From Cladopsammia gracilis (Eukaryota > Cnidaria > Anthozoa > Scleractinia > Dendrophylliidae), in NCBI GenBank assembly GCA_022457155.1, contig JAJGOT010000595.1:417728-481727 (forward strand): 64,000 nt of DNA, given 5' to 3'. How positions within the stretch are numbered: position 1 is the first letter of the stretch; each line of letters opens with the position of its first letter. A model generated the notes under the pieces. It was not told the origin of the DNA. It did no database searches and worked only from the letters and a program-made list of their open reading frames with translations. Both the position numbers and the translations under genes were made by a program. Below, piece by piece: positions 30,824-41,681 of this stretch.

Positions 30824-31070
30824 CCAGCCTCACTTTCATTAAAAGCCAGGGTACAAAGTACACAACTGTAAAATGGCCTTATCAGCAAAAGATTCCAATC
30901 TACCAAAATTACTCTAAAATACGGCTGTTTTCGAATATGTCTTGCATTACCGTTTACACTGTACGAGACATTTTAGTGTTTCTTATATCGAATAAGTATC
31001 TTCTATAAAAGAACTTAAAGAAATGCATCCTTTTAATTGTTTTTTCTTCTTTGTTTACCTTTTATTTCAG

Positions 31071-31436
31071 TATCCAGCCTCGGTATCTCTTGACGATCTT
31101 AAGCGCCAGTGTCCCGTATTCTTGGACAAGGTTTGCCCATTTTCCAAACTCCCAGAAGAAAAAAAGGGAGCTGCTGGCAACTGCCCCGCATTTAAGAGTG
31201 GGTGCCCCTTCAAGGAGTGCAAGGACGTTGGAGAGTTTGAAGCTAAACTTGGCCAGATGCGAGACCAGTGCAAAGGTGATGAGGCGTATGTGGAGTTTCT
31301 CAGGGTACTCCATTTGACTGCCCAAACCAAGGAGGCTGCCGTGGGAAAAACGTGCCCCTTTTTCCAAACTAAGGGTGGCTGCCCGTTTGCCAAAGACACC
31401 AGTGGAAAACCTGTAGTTAGTCCGGACTACGTTGTG
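31071..31436 (+). CDS. Cys-Pro domain gene, exon 2 (domain 1)
   Basis: 122 codons, phase 0 at both ends, with acceptor TTTATTTCAG before 31071 and donor GTATGT at 31437. It encodes one copy of a ~100-residue domain with six Cys-Pro motifs: QCPVF, VCPFS, NCPAF, GCPFK, TCPFF and GCPFA. Conserved spacers are GNCPAFKSGCPFKECK and VGEF..K..QMRD.CKG. Domain 2 (exon 3) aligns to it at 38 of about 68 central positions by my count. No signal peptide or membrane segment is apparent, so a cytosolic or nuclear protein is expected. Cys-Pro dipeptides followed by a hydrophobic residue resemble heme regulatory motifs, but I do not recognise the family and function is unknown. Confidence 0.88.
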
Positions 31437-31871
31437 GTATGTTTCGTTGAAATAATTTATTAATTTGGCTGTTACTGTTTTGATTTGTTAAAGGGGCATT
31501 GTCACGCAGATTGTGCTGTGATTTGGTCAATACACCAGAGTATCACGATTCTCAGATATTTTTGTCTGCTTCTGAGACGTCAATATAAAGTCGTATTGTC
31601 GTCTCAAAAACCAGCCTGTGATTGGTTGAAAATTTCCCGCGGCAATTTAATGGCTTCCTTCCGTAGAAAACCAAAATTTAAAATTATCTTCAAAGGAGGG
31701 GCAAAAATGTTGATTACTTTGTCAAGTTTGGCAGCTGAACAACGCTGTATTCAATGCAACGACCCTTTCTATCGAAAGTTAACGATAAGATGAGTTTAAA
31801 AGCTGCTTTTGTTCGTTTGAACGGTTTGTTTACATTGAGCTATGCTGTGCGCGCGCTACCACGTCATCTTA

Positions 31872-32082
31872 GGGTGCTTACCATTTGTCAGAACTGGCGG
31901 GCCAGACCAGTCCGTTTGTCACTATAATGCATCTTTTTGAAGACTTGTTCCTACAGGTCCATCAAAAGGGTGTATACTATTTCCGAATTTACCAGTCTGG
32001 CCGACCAGTTCTGGCAAATAATGGAATAATATTTACGAATTGAGCGGTCCGGCCGGGCAGTTCTGACAAATGGTAAGTGCCC
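31872..32082. mobile_element. Harbinger-like MITE, GGGTGCTTACC ends, 211 bp
   Basis: Ends GGGTGCTTACCATTTGTCAG and complement of GGGCACTTACCATTTGTCAG are flanked by TTA (31869-31871, 32083-32085). Inner arms share CGGGCCAGACC/GGTCCGGCCGG-like text. Non-coding. Confidence 0.8.
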
Positions 32083-32387
32083 TTAATTTGAAAAAAGTTT
32101 TGGGCTAAGACCTCGGCAAGTTTGCGTTATTTACTCATTTTTTTCGACGTTTGTAACTTTGAAAAACTTCGAAAAGATGTTCTAACAAATTGTTTCTATT
32201 TCAATGAGCAATTTATAGCGTGAAAAGTCCGTGTTTTTAAAACTTATTTTGCTAAACAAAAATATGATAACGCGTACAAAACATCGTGTACGTCAGCTTG
32301 TGACTAGTAAGAATTTCAGTTTTGATCAGCATAAGTTATCCTCAGTTTTGCTTTGTTTTTGCCCGAAAAACAGTTAAATCGTGATAC

Positions 32388-32564
32388 AAAACTAATTTCG
32401 ATTTTGAGACTGCAATACTGCATTATATTGACGGCGTTGGAAGAAAATATATTCTCCGTATTGAGCTCCGTCGCTTCGCGATTCCACCCAATTCGGAATA
32501 TATTTTCTCCCAACTAGCCGTCAATATAATGCAGTATTGCCGTCTCAAAATCGAAATTAGTTTT
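32388..32564. mobile_element. Foldback MITE with AAACTAATTTCGATTTTGAG ends
   Basis: Nearly perfect 55-70-bp arms, including AATACTGCATTATATTGACG and AGAAAATATATTC with complements, around a short loop with GCTCCGTCGCTTCGCG. Confidence 0.85.
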
Positions 32565-33785
32565 AGTTGGCAAAGTACCTTTGCTCAAACATGAAATTGC
32601 TCTCAGAACACTAAGAACAATTCAGTAGTTTTTCTGCGATTTTTCCACACTTGGGAGGAACTTGAAAAAACTGGCCAATTTTTAAGTTGCAATCCTGTCC
32701 ATCCGCGGCCAAAGATAACGAATACGATTTTCTGTGCACTGGTAGAGTATTTGTTAACAAAACTGGACCATTATTTGTAGGTTTCCATTGATATAATGTA
32801 TTATCTAAAAGTGATTTACGTTCTAATTCGCTACGCTCAAACGAACGTAAATCATTTTACCCTTCAACTCCTGTAATACTAATAACCAGACACAAAGTAT
32901 GGTAGGATACGCAAGCGAATCCAGCACAGTTTTATTACATCATACATGAAGTTACAGAAGGGAATGCATCTAAATAGGCTAATTACTATATCTTACAATT
33001 CTTCGTATACCTTAACTAATCTAACGGAAAAAGTAAATATATGTGTCCCGCAATATTACAATCCCGAATACTTAGTTACTTGTAACCTTCTCTTAAGGCT
33101 TCCTTCGACATCCATGTCCCTAGCGGAATCGGACTTACCTCTCGGCCATGGGGGTGATTATGCACATCATACGCTCCAATAGATTGATTTTTCTGCATTT
33201 CGGCCGGACGCCAACGGCATTTACGAACATATTTAATATAATGTGAGTATAACAATACAATTTAACGGTACGTGTACTCAAAATCCATAAAATGAAAATA
33301 ATACAATGCTAATGACGAACCAGAGCTGAGCAACCACTTACATACAAAGAAATTGCGGTTAAACGGAGGCCAGAAAAAACCTGTCACCCAAAAAACCCCT
33401 TTTGGGGAAAAATATGCGGCAGGAAATCTGGGTAGGATCCATGGCTCAAACTCTGTAGCCCATCCTACGAGGCCCTATATAAGTATTACACAATAAGTAC
33501 AAAATGCGCCGAAGTTCTTACACAGTAAGAAAAAATAAATAAATAAATAAATACTGAAGCTGAATGTTGCAGGCCTAGAATGACTAACCGCGTACGATAC
33601 ATCGCTTATAACGAAGTTATGCTACCCACAATGCACTACAACAAGAATGCCCGGCCCCTGCTGTTCCCGTGCCGTAGAAATATCAAATTCTGTCTAACTC
33701 GTTGACTACGTTGCTCAAACGCCAGAAATTACATTATACACACCGCGGATGTAAAACCGCCAGATCCTTGGCTATGAAGGCCATA

Positions 33786-33858
33786 ATTGTTGTGGGTTAT
33801 AACCTAGCTGACTTAAGGCATCTCTGAGAACTTCCCTGCATCTAGTGTAAGAGAACTA
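33786..33858 (-). pseudogene. DIRS tyrosine recombinase, C-terminal fragment
   Basis: The minus strand encodes SYTRCREVLRDALSQLGYNP followed by QQLWPS and then a frameshift into a GSGGFTSAV-like stretch. In DIRS/Ngaro recombinases this corresponds to the region leading into the HS.RSGG catalytic box; the His-Ser-Arg motif itself is destroyed. Confidence 0.7.
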
Positions 33859-33968
33859 ACCACTACTAGGGTATAACTAGAGTTACTACGGTGAAACACG
33901 AGAGGTCTTAATAACGGGAGAGTACTACTATCGCCAATACGGCTACATTCAAATACCTTCTTAAACAC

Positions 33969-34325
33969 TCACAGGGCAGCATTTAGAACCAGATGCACTA
34001 ACAAAGACGTAGTTCCCTTCCCTATATATTTCCGTCTTATTTTACACCAGCTCATAAATGTTTTAATAACAGGCATATAAGATGTGGCTGTACTATCTGC
34101 TCTGGACTTCAACATCGCCTCCAACACCTGATTAACACTCAGTGAAGCAAAATTGCGAAAACACTTCCATCCTTTGCTTGAAGAAAACGTCTGAAAAAGC
34201 AAGAGCACAACATACGAACGAAAACGAACAAACGAACTAGAAACAACACACGAACACCCCGCCCCGAAATCATGAGCGCACAAAACTGCCAACCAAGTTA
34301 AGTGCCGCCTCTCCGAAAAGGTCAC
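33969..34325 (-). pseudogene. DIRS tyrosine recombinase, N-terminal fragment
   Basis: A 118-codon frame whose second half reads LEAMLKSRADSTATSYMPVI and KTFMSWCKIRRK. This is the SAM-like core-binding domain seen at the start of DIRS-type recombinases (S.ST..SY...I..F..WC). The first half is not recognisable. The catalytic part lies downstream in other frames. Confidence 0.65.
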
Positions 34326-34339
34326 TGCTACATAAATCG

Positions 34340-35060
34340 ATAAGGCATTGTTTCAGGCCAGTGCCACATAAAGCAATGAATCTCTATTCGGCCAGTGCCA
34401 CACAAATCAATGGATCATAGTCTAGGCCCCTGCCGCATATATTGAGAAATCATTATCTTGGCCCGTGCCCGTGCAATATATAAATTTCACTAATAAATTA
34501 CGCTGTAAACTCCAATCCATATTCGGCCAGTGTCACACAAATCAATAGATCGTAGTCTGGGCCCCTGCTGCATATATTGAGAAATCATTATCTAGGCCTG
34601 TGCCCGTGCAATATATAAATTTCACTAATAAATTACGCAGTAAACTCCAATCCATATTCGGCCAATGCCGCACAGATCAATAGATCGTAGTCTGGGCCCG
34701 TGCCGCATATATTGAGAAATCATTATCTAGGCCCGTGCCCAGTGCCATATATAAAATTCCGCTCATAAAAAATTACGCGGTAAACTCCAATCCATATTCG
34801 GCCAGTGCCGCACAAATCAATAGATCGTAGTCTGCGCCCGTGCCGCATATATTGAGCAATCATTATCTAGGCCCGTGCCCAGTGCCATATATAAAATTCC
34901 GCTCATAATAAATTACGCTGTAAACTCCAATCCATATTCGGCCAGTGCCGCACAAATCAATAGATCGTAGTCTGCGCCCGTGCCGCATATATTGAGCAAT
35001 CATTATCTAGCCCGTGCCCGTACAACATATAAATTCTACTAATAAATTACGCAGTAAATT
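34340..35060. repeat. Satellite, ~135-140 bp x 5, inside the DIRS element
   Basis: The landmark TTCGGCCA occurs at 34387, 34522, 34657, 34797 and 34937, so the unit is 135 bp for the first spacings and 140 bp for the later ones. Units share AATCAATAGATCGTAGTCTG, CATATATTGAG and AAATTACGC. The array lies exactly between the end of the RNase H frame and the recombinase frame. Confidence 0.92.
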
Positions 35061-35499
35061 CCATTCTTAGGGCGACAATATCTCCTGTGAATTGATCTGA
35101 CCTTAAAAGCAAATAAGAGTTTCTCCCGCGCGTTAAAATCTCCTTCCCGATATGAATACCGTGGGCCACGAGATAACTATTATATTTATATGCATAATAA
35201 ATGAGAAGTAATGAGCCGAAGACCAACGAGTACAACAAGTGTACCAACAGCATACTGACATTCCATATAATAATGTAATACCCGCGGAATAATACCAACA
35301 GGGGGAAACACCCGACAATTCTCACCGCGGAGATGCTGAGCGAAAAGATCGACATCCGCACTGTATGGGTTTCATCACCGTGAAAAGAACTTAGGGAGTT
35401 TGTGATTGTAATAATTGGTAAAAGAATTGACACTATAAGGCCCCCACCGATGCTCAAGAGGTAGAAAAAACTCATGTAATTGCCAATCATCGATATCAA
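35047..35499 (-). pseudogene. DIRS pol C-terminal region, frame-shifted
   Basis: The displayed 150-codon frame ends with GRNSYLLLRSDQFTGDIVAL, a match to the tail of DIRS pol proteins. Reading another frame upstream gives SRLIDIDDWQLHEFF and then EHRWGPYSVNSF, PRVLHYYMECQYAVGTLVV, interrupted by two adjacent stops. The hydrophobic appearance of the long frame in its first 100 residues is an artefact of frame shift. Confidence 0.75.
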
Positions 35500-35507
35500 T
35501 TAGCCGA

Positions 35508-36035
35508 CTAATATAACCCAACTTGCTGATTAACAGTAGGAGGGAACCCTGGGACCTCCAAATAGATATACGATCGAATGCAAATGTTAAAAATACTCCG
35601 GGTCATCTTGCGAAACTCCAATGTCGTGCTGCCCCCTTCAACGATTTTATCAGCCGCTTGGCTGTCAGTAAACTGCTTAACATGCGATCCTTGGAGCACT
35701 CAAGGCAAAAGATTGCAATGAAAATTCAATAACGAACAACTCCCTCCACGCGGCACTTGAAAACGCTCGTTCTGCGTCCACGTTTTATGACACACAAATG
35801 CATTGTTTGGGTCAACAAATGCACCACCCTCAGTAGCCCTGGCATCTGAATATACAAAATAAATAGAATCTTTACTTTCAAAGCAATATCTGCTATTGAT
35901 ATTAACCAGCTTCTCCTTCCAAAAATATAATTCCTCTTTGCAGTAAGCATCAAGGCAGAAATATGGAATCCCACTTATCTCGACAAAAATAGACATGATG
36001 CAATGACTGGTCATTATCCTACCAAAGTTGCCCAC
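35508..36035 (-). pseudogene. DIRS RNase H, broken
   Basis: Two adjoining minus-strand frames. The first (36035-35700) has MGNFGRIMTSHCIMSI, EELYFWKEKLVNIN and IYFVYSDARATEGGAFV, where D of SDA is the first RNase H acid. The second (35699-35508) has VKQFTDSQAADKIVEGGS and VPGFPPTVNQQ. These are the standard landmarks of DIRS-group RNase H. The frame change at ~35700 disables it. Confidence 0.8.
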
Positions 36036-36240
36036 TGCTGATGCCGTAGAAATAATTTGATCGATGAAGGAAGCTAACTCTCTAAACTTTAAATCAGTGA
36101 GAATTACACGTTCTATTATTGAGAATTACTAATTATTAATTAATCAGTGAGAATTACACGGTCGTTATTGACTATGGTATCAATAATCTTTGTAATTCTT
36201 CTACCTACAATTTAAAGTACCCAATACGGAATTCAAGGTT

Positions 36241-36860
36241 ATGCCTAACCAGTCCAATATTGAATGGGGACCCATACCGGTTTCTCGTCATAAATTTCAA
36301 AACCCGCATTACATAAATCCTGCTTTACAGCCAGGGCCTTAACGCGGCACCTTCAGTATACTGGACTGTCGCCAACCGTCGTCCAAGAAAATGGCTATGT
36401 AGATCCCTTGTATACTCCAGTGTTTCTCTAAAGGTTTAAAAACCTTTGTAAATATCTGAGGAGCTGTTGAACGCCCAAACGGAAGAACAGTAAAATATAA
36501 TATATATTATAGGACTCAGGATCTCGCCAGGAAAATCCCAGGTAGAGTTGGTGTTCCTGTGAGATATCGATATGACGATAGCCGTTTTTTAAATCGAAAA
36601 AGAACATGCACGATCCTTGGTAAATTAAGCGATAGCGACTTCCCAATCTTGATATTTGACCCTGTGTTTACTAAACGACCTATTAACGTGGCATTAATCC
36701 AGAATTAGCCTCTTTCGCCCCATGGCTGTATAGATACTGACAAGGGATAAACAACTAAAGGTTGCTGATCTACCTGCGAATTTGACCAGAATTAGCTAGC
36801 TCAATGACGGCTTGATTCACAAATTCAGCATGCAGTAGCGCGGAACTATGTTTTTAGTTT
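36241..36860 (-). pseudogene. DIRS reverse transcriptase, broken
   Basis: From high to low coordinates, the minus strand shows SALLHAEFVNQAVIELANSG, then FFFDLKNGYRHIDI (motif A, catalytic Asp), LYLGFSW, then in a second frame YFTVLPFGRSTAPQIFTKVF, then in a third IFLDDGW (the YxDD equivalent, ~36366-36413) and VWVPIQY. All are hallmark DIRS RT motifs. At least four frame changes separate them. Confidence 0.85.
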
Positions 36861-37162
36861 TTCAGACAATGGGAATCTAGTAAACGGTAATTTATAGCCC
36901 TTGCCAATGGTTGTCAAAATAAAAATCGGAGCGCCAATAGATTCTCCAAAACCCTAGATTTTTCTTTAGACTACCCTTAACACCTCAAACCTGTCCGCTT
37001 CCGAATTCATATTTCTTCATCACATCCTCTACCTGCGCCAAGTCCTCTTCGCCGTTTTGATTGAAAATGAGATGATTCGCTTTCAACCGGCTTGTTATAT
37101 TAGCGTCCAGGGTATGTAATGCAGCTAAGGGACCGGTAACCTCCTTGCCAAGACACGAGTTT

Positions 37163-37204
37163 GCAGTCCTTAGCCCAAAGCCCAAGACTTCCGCATTTGT
37201 AGCA
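37163..37204 (-). pseudogene. DIRS gag zinc knuckle remnant
   Basis: CYKCGSLGLWAKDC fits C-x2-C-x4-H-x4-C except that the histidine is replaced by leucine. It lies upstream of the RT on the coding strand, as expected for gag of this group. Confidence 0.6.
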
Positions 37205-37863
37205 ACGGAAGTTGCCGCCAGTAGCGTCTCTTCGGCCTACAAAATAAAGCGAAACATAAACCCGGGGGGGGGGGGGGGGTGGGGTAAAGAGATGTGTAAA
37301 CTGTGTGGAACCGCAAGCGTGAATGAAATTCATGAATAGGCCAAGGTCTATAAGTACTGGAAAGCTGACCAATAGGACGTGTGTAATGCACAATAGAGGG
37401 TGCGGCAGGTGATAAAGCTAAACAAGTAGCATAAATTACTTGGAATACCAGCGGAAAATACATACTTCTAGGTGACATTGCCCATTTAAACATATTGAAA
37501 TAATCAAATGGTGCCGCCAGTACAAATTCGCAAGTTGTTACCTTCTTGTATAGCATGCATATATAAACAGCTTTTATAATCCCTATTCATGTATGGTCAT
37601 GCTCTGAAATGACATTCACAGGCTAAAAACTTCATCTGTCTTGCAAAACGATAACACAAAGTCATGTATACAGCACAATAGAAACGTATTACTGGAGAGC
37701 TGTCGTTTCCACATTTGAATAGATTTTGCTAGACTCCAATGATAGTCACCTTGAATGGCAAAACAATCAGCAGCACAGGAAAGTACGGCTTTTTAGCCTT
37801 CATTTTAATAGTGCCACTGTACGATTTATTTCATTTTTTTTTTGCTTTGTTTCTTCAATTTAG

Positions 37864-38211
37864 ACTCCAATGGGCATCACCATGAACGATGCTATGTTTA
37901 AGTGTCCTGCTTTTGATAAAGGGGTGTGTCCGTACGCTGGCCTGGTAAAGAAGGACAAAGGCGTGGCCGGTAACTGCCCGGCATTTAAGGAAGGCTGCCC
38001 TTTCAAGAACTGCAAATGTGTTGGGGAGTTCGTGGAGAAGATGACACAGATGCGAGATACCTGCAAGGGCGGAGCTGCTCACACCAAGTTTTTCAAGGAT
38101 GTCATTGCAGTCTCTGAGGATGGGCAGAAGGAGTTGGGAGCTTGCCCATTCAACGCGCATGTCTGTCCTTTCAGCCATGATGCTCAGGGAAAGGCAATCA
38201 TCCCCAAGTGA
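37864..38211 (+). CDS. Cys-Pro domain gene, exon 3 (domain 2)
   Basis: 115 codons plus TGA, entered in phase 0 after the acceptor TTCAATTTAG. It encodes the second copy of the domain, again with six Cys-Pro motifs: KCPAF, VCPYA, NCPAF, GCPFK, ACPFN and VCPFS, and the signature GNCPAFKEGCPFKNCK...VGEF..KM.QMRD.CKG. The spliced product is 240 residues (3 + 122 + 115). The one-domain-per-exon layout with phase-0 borders points to origin by exon duplication. Compared with domain 1 it has an extra Cys (CKCVGEF). It ends HDAQGKAIIPK. Confidence 0.9.
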   Translation, partial: TPMGITMNDAMFKCPAFDKGVCPYAGLVKKDKGVAGNCPAFKEGCPFKNCKCVGEFVEKMTQMRDTCKGGAAHTKFFKDVIAVSEDGQKELGACPFNAHVCPFSHDAQGKAIIPK

Positions 38212-38466
38212 AAACCGGCGACGGATAGTTCAGCGGTTCATCGACAGGAAAGGGACGCTGATTAATTTTGATCGTTGTTATGAGGAAAATTAATATTTTC
38301 ATTGACCTCGGACTTGGTTAAAAAACTTTGTTCTGTTTGTTTGTTGTGTTTTTTTTTAAGTTATTGGGGTAGTTTGTCACTATTGCGAGGGCAATATGGT
38401 TCATTGTTAATTTTTTTTCTATTGGCTTCGGCCCGGAGTTGTGTGATTGTAAATCGAACTTACAGT

Positions 38467-38472
38467 ATTAAA
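38467..38472 (+). terminator. Polyadenylation signal of the Cys-Pro gene
   Basis: ATTAAA, the common variant hexamer, lies 256 bp past the stop codon and is followed by a T-rich stretch (GGGTTTTTTTATATTTATTT at 38501). No canonical AATAAA lies between. Confidence 0.5.
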
Positions 38473-38539
38473 AAAGACTTCATAAAAAGTAGCATTTTGA
38501 GGGTTTTTTTATATTTATTTCTTTAAAAATTAACGTCCT

Positions 38540-38974
38540 TCATAACCTGCGATCAGGCGCTCTTTTTTTACGGAGGGAAAGTCGGCGGAGAGCGGGGAGG
38601 GAAGAAAAGAGGGGAGGGAAAAAAAGAACGCCTGATACATTTAACGACCCCCCTGCCGCCCCCAAATTAAGAAATCTGTCAACTGTCAAAATGTAGCCAA
38701 TCAGATTTAACCGGATATCACGTCGCTTGTTGTTTACAGTTGGCGCTTGGCAGGCTTTGCGACTTGCCGCCTTCGCATAATTTCTCGGTGATAGTGAAAA
38801 TGTTTGGTTTTTCCGATCAGTAAAAAGTGGCAAGTTGAGATGTCGCTAACGAAATCATTGGACAAGCACGGCTACTTTTCCAAAACCATTTTAACCGAAG
38901 GTGCACTGCGGAAAGAGCTGTCGAACATCTCAAAGAATTATTTAATCAAATTTGATCAAGAGCGGCGCATCCAA
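38540..38974. other. Non-coding stretch with a purine-rich tract
   Basis: A G/A-rich run at 38572-38627 is followed by GACCCCCCTGCCGCCCCC. The short frame 38804-38992 (MVFPISKKWQVEMSLTKSL) is not recognised. Confidence 0.35.
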
Positions 38975-39930
38975 AATGAATTTTGCAACTAATAGTTTTT
39001 TGAACAGGCGTTTTTTAACGCACCATAAGAATTAACGTTTTCTCGAAAACATGTTGAATTCCATCACGTACCAGTTTCTATAAGGACAAAGTTCAACATT
39101 TGCACGTGCACACAACGTGACTGCTCATACAAAATACAGTCGCTACTCGCTTGTAGTAATCGCTTGGGGCATACAATTAATAACCTACACATCTGCTCAC
39201 ATTAATTCACAGAAAGATAAACGTTTTAAATACTGTAAATTGTATATTAATTACATTAAGGTTTCTCTGTTGAACTCCATGCATCCCGGACAAGTTTCTA
39301 TAAGGACAAAGTTCAACATTTTCACGGGCAGACAACGTGACTGACAAAAAAGATACAATTTCAAATAGTAATCGCTTGAAACCCGGGTTTGAAACATACA
39401 ATTCATGCTCCGCATCACATTATTTGATTTTGCAATAAAGCTATACTTTCTTATTTCAGTACAAGCTCACCTATAAACGTAACCGCAGTCCACATTTTTT
39501 GGACGTCTCATCCCTCGCAGGCCATTAATTGTACAATTCATGCATAGAGCACATTTTAGGCAGTATTTCCGAATAAATGCCCTTGCCTATTGCCATGTTA
39601 GCAAGCCAGTCGGGATTACCGCACAATTCTTCAAACCTTTACACTTTTAGTGTTTGAAGCAACAATCGCGAACATCCAAGATGGCTGATTTTCAATTCAT
39701 GCCAAGTGCCCTTCTTTGACCTTCAGTAATACCATTTTAGAAGCGAGAATTTGATTGGGTGACATAGTACACGGTGTACATACTAGAGACAATCTGATTG
39801 GTGTGACATAACCCAAGACATACATACATACATACATACATACATACATACAAACATACCAACAAACAAACATCACAAACCAACCTTTGCGCCTGCTAAT
39901 GAGTTATTTTTTTCAAAATAGCTCAAACAA
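38975..39930. repeat. Repeat family R, compact internally deleted copy
   Basis: Inverted relative to 17455-24020. Left part 38975-39180 matches 23805-24020; right part 39205-39930 matches 17455-18189; everything in between is missing. It also shows the uninterrupted target of the Harbinger-like element at 18193-19713. Ends in the hairpin-like GAGTTATTTTTTTCAAAATA. Confidence 0.85.
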
Positions 39931-40584
39931 AACCGCTCTAGTCAAATATGACCAATGAAATTAATTCATTTTTCAAAACTGAAACAGCTTGGTTTAAAAA
40001 ACGCAATAATTAGTTGAATGGTCTCAACTGATTTAATTGTCCTTTGGAAAATTTTGTCTGTATTATTAAAGCGAGAAACCTCGGAATTTTTAACTAGCAC
40101 AAAAGAACAAACTTGGTCTCTGTTGACAAAAAGAGAGCAAGAGAGAAGTAGTTTACTCCGTTATTTTGCAACAATACTGAGTAATACTCAATACTTAATC
40201 ACTGACTAAACAATTAAGGCTACAGAAGTTTTAGCCACTATATTGATGAATCACTGATCATTACGAAGCCCATTACTTCCAATTTGATCTGGAATCAAAT
40301 CTGTGGACCACAAGATTTTCAGTTGCATGTTAACGTTGTTAAGAGTCACTCTTTCTAAACAAAATTGAGTTATCGCGTTCAAAGAACGCAATCCTAATTT
40401 CGTGTTGGTTACCCTGTGCCTTGCATGCAGAAAAATTTGAAAATTTTTGGTGTCTGGACTGCCAAATGGCCGCCCCTATTGCTTTTTTCGGGGGCTCACA
40501 ACCGCCGGAAACCTTCTAACGTGTCTCCATAATCTTTGATTACTGCTAGTTTTATTATTACGTGAAAACAGAATAGGCCCACAA
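39931..40584. other. Non-coding stretch, nothing recognised
   Basis: The short frame 40018-40209 has no recognisable motif. No repeats found. Confidence 0.35.
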
Positions 40585-40672
40585 TACATGTATGACCTGA
40601 ACATCTTGTGCTACGCCGGATGTCCGTTCTGATCAGCCATCTCTTCAACATAATTACTGTAGCCTAATTAGG

Positions 40673-40738
40673 AGCCTGAGCATGTTGGCCTGACCAACAT
40701 GCTCGAGTCTGAGCATGTTGGTCCTTGTGCTCAGGCTC
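40673..40738. repeat. Compound hairpin, GAGCATGTTGG motif
   Basis: GAGCATGTTGG-CCTGA-CCAACATGCTC is followed by a second GAGCATGTTGG and an outer AGCCTGAG/CTCAGGCT pair. It lies in a block absent from the paralogous site near 3535. Confidence 0.75.
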
Positions 40739-41681
40739 TGGCGGTTAAGAGTGTCCTCACAGGTTAAGGTGAGAAAACACTGACTCTAACAGTCCACCCT
40801 GTCGTTGCATCACAATCACAATCTAAAATGACCAAGTCAAATATCAAGAAAACCGTGTTTGTGCATATTTTACAGAGTTGAAGTCCCAGTTTGTTTTTCA
40901 GGTTTATCCAAGAACACTGATAAAGGAATATTTCAATACTTGAAAATTACAATACGAGTCTAATACGTTTATGAGTAACATTGTTAATTCTTATGTGCAT
41001 TGTATAATAAAAAATATCCTGCAAATTACAACATTATAACCTGTTCCATACTGGTATGTGTATCACAGGACAATATTTAAAATATCCAACTGAACAAGAG
41101 GCCTATTAGTAACCATACCCCCAGACCTCCCCTAAAGGCTCGTGCCTTCAAGGCGCGCAAAATAATTCTCAATGTCATTTCATCCTATTAGCCCTACCAC
41201 TAAACTGTGCTCTGCGGTCACTGTTAATACTTTAAAGGCCTTAAAACAAGCCAAAGGGAAACAGATACTGATAAATAGCCTATGAAAAGCTCAATTCTTT
41301 CAGTTTCTAGGCATGTGGAGCAATTGCATGTATTTAACATGTTAGGGCTCTAGACTGTTGAAAAGGGTGTTTTTTGCACCAAAAGAACTCTCTTGTCAAA
41401 ATATTGCCAGGATGAGATTAAAGGGGCTATGTCCACGGATTTGGCTGAGTTTTGGCCAAAACTGCGCAAAAATTACTGATAAGTACTTCAATTTATTGCA
41501 CAAAATTTTGTTTGAACCTTTTAAAGTGAATTCTAAAAGAGAGAATGAACCACACAACTTTGTATTGATTTTTCAAATACATGGGGCTGAGGAAGAACTT
41601 GAAAAATTTAATCCATTTCCATCCTGGTAAACCACCGTTAAAAACACATTTATAGATTCAGTGCACTAATACTACGATTAC

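Larger units (their letters stand above)
27394..31070 (+). other. Intron 1 of the Cys-Pro gene
   Basis: 3677 bp, GTAAGT donor and TTTTATTTCAG acceptor. It holds a ~320-bp direct duplication (27788-28111, 28570-28893), a 353-bp foldback (28923-29275), a transposon end (30487-30665) and a small foldback (30693-30823). No other exon-like segment was recognised. Confidence 0.65.
33590..37330 (-). mobile_element. DIRS/Ngaro-type retrotransposon, decayed
   Basis: On the minus strand the order is: gag zinc knuckle (37163-37204), RT (36241-36860), RNase H and C-terminal pol (35047-36035), a ~138-bp satellite (34340-35060), then a tyrosine recombinase in pieces (33969-34325 and 33786-33858). The gag, RT-RH, recombinase order fits Ngaro-like members of DIRS. 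Every domain is broken by frameshifts, so the copy is dead. Terminal split repeats were not identified and the outer boundaries are approximate. Confidence 0.85.
31437..37863 (+). other. Intron 2 of the Cys-Pro gene
   Basis: 6427 bp, donor GTATGT and acceptor TTCTTCAATTTAG. It contains relatives of the ATTAAAGGGGCT MITE (from 31488), a Harbinger-like MITE (31872-32082), a foldback (32388-32564), a decayed minus-strand DIRS element (~33.6-37.3 kb) and its embedded satellite. Confidence 0.8.

Noticed and set aside
31062..31399. Antisense frames opposite exon 2 of the Cys-Pro gene
   Set aside because: They are shadows: the plus-strand frame is supported by splice sites, domain duplication and the matching exon 3.
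34340..35060. Regularly spaced repeats resembling a CRISPR array
   Set aside because: The whole ~138-bp unit is repeated; there are no unique spacers, and the sequence is eukaryotic.
35047..35499. A 150-residue hydrophobic minus-strand frame that looks like a membrane protein
   Set aside because: Other frames over the same DNA show clear DIRS pol motifs and the last third of this frame is itself DIRS pol, so the hydrophobic part is a frameshift artefact.
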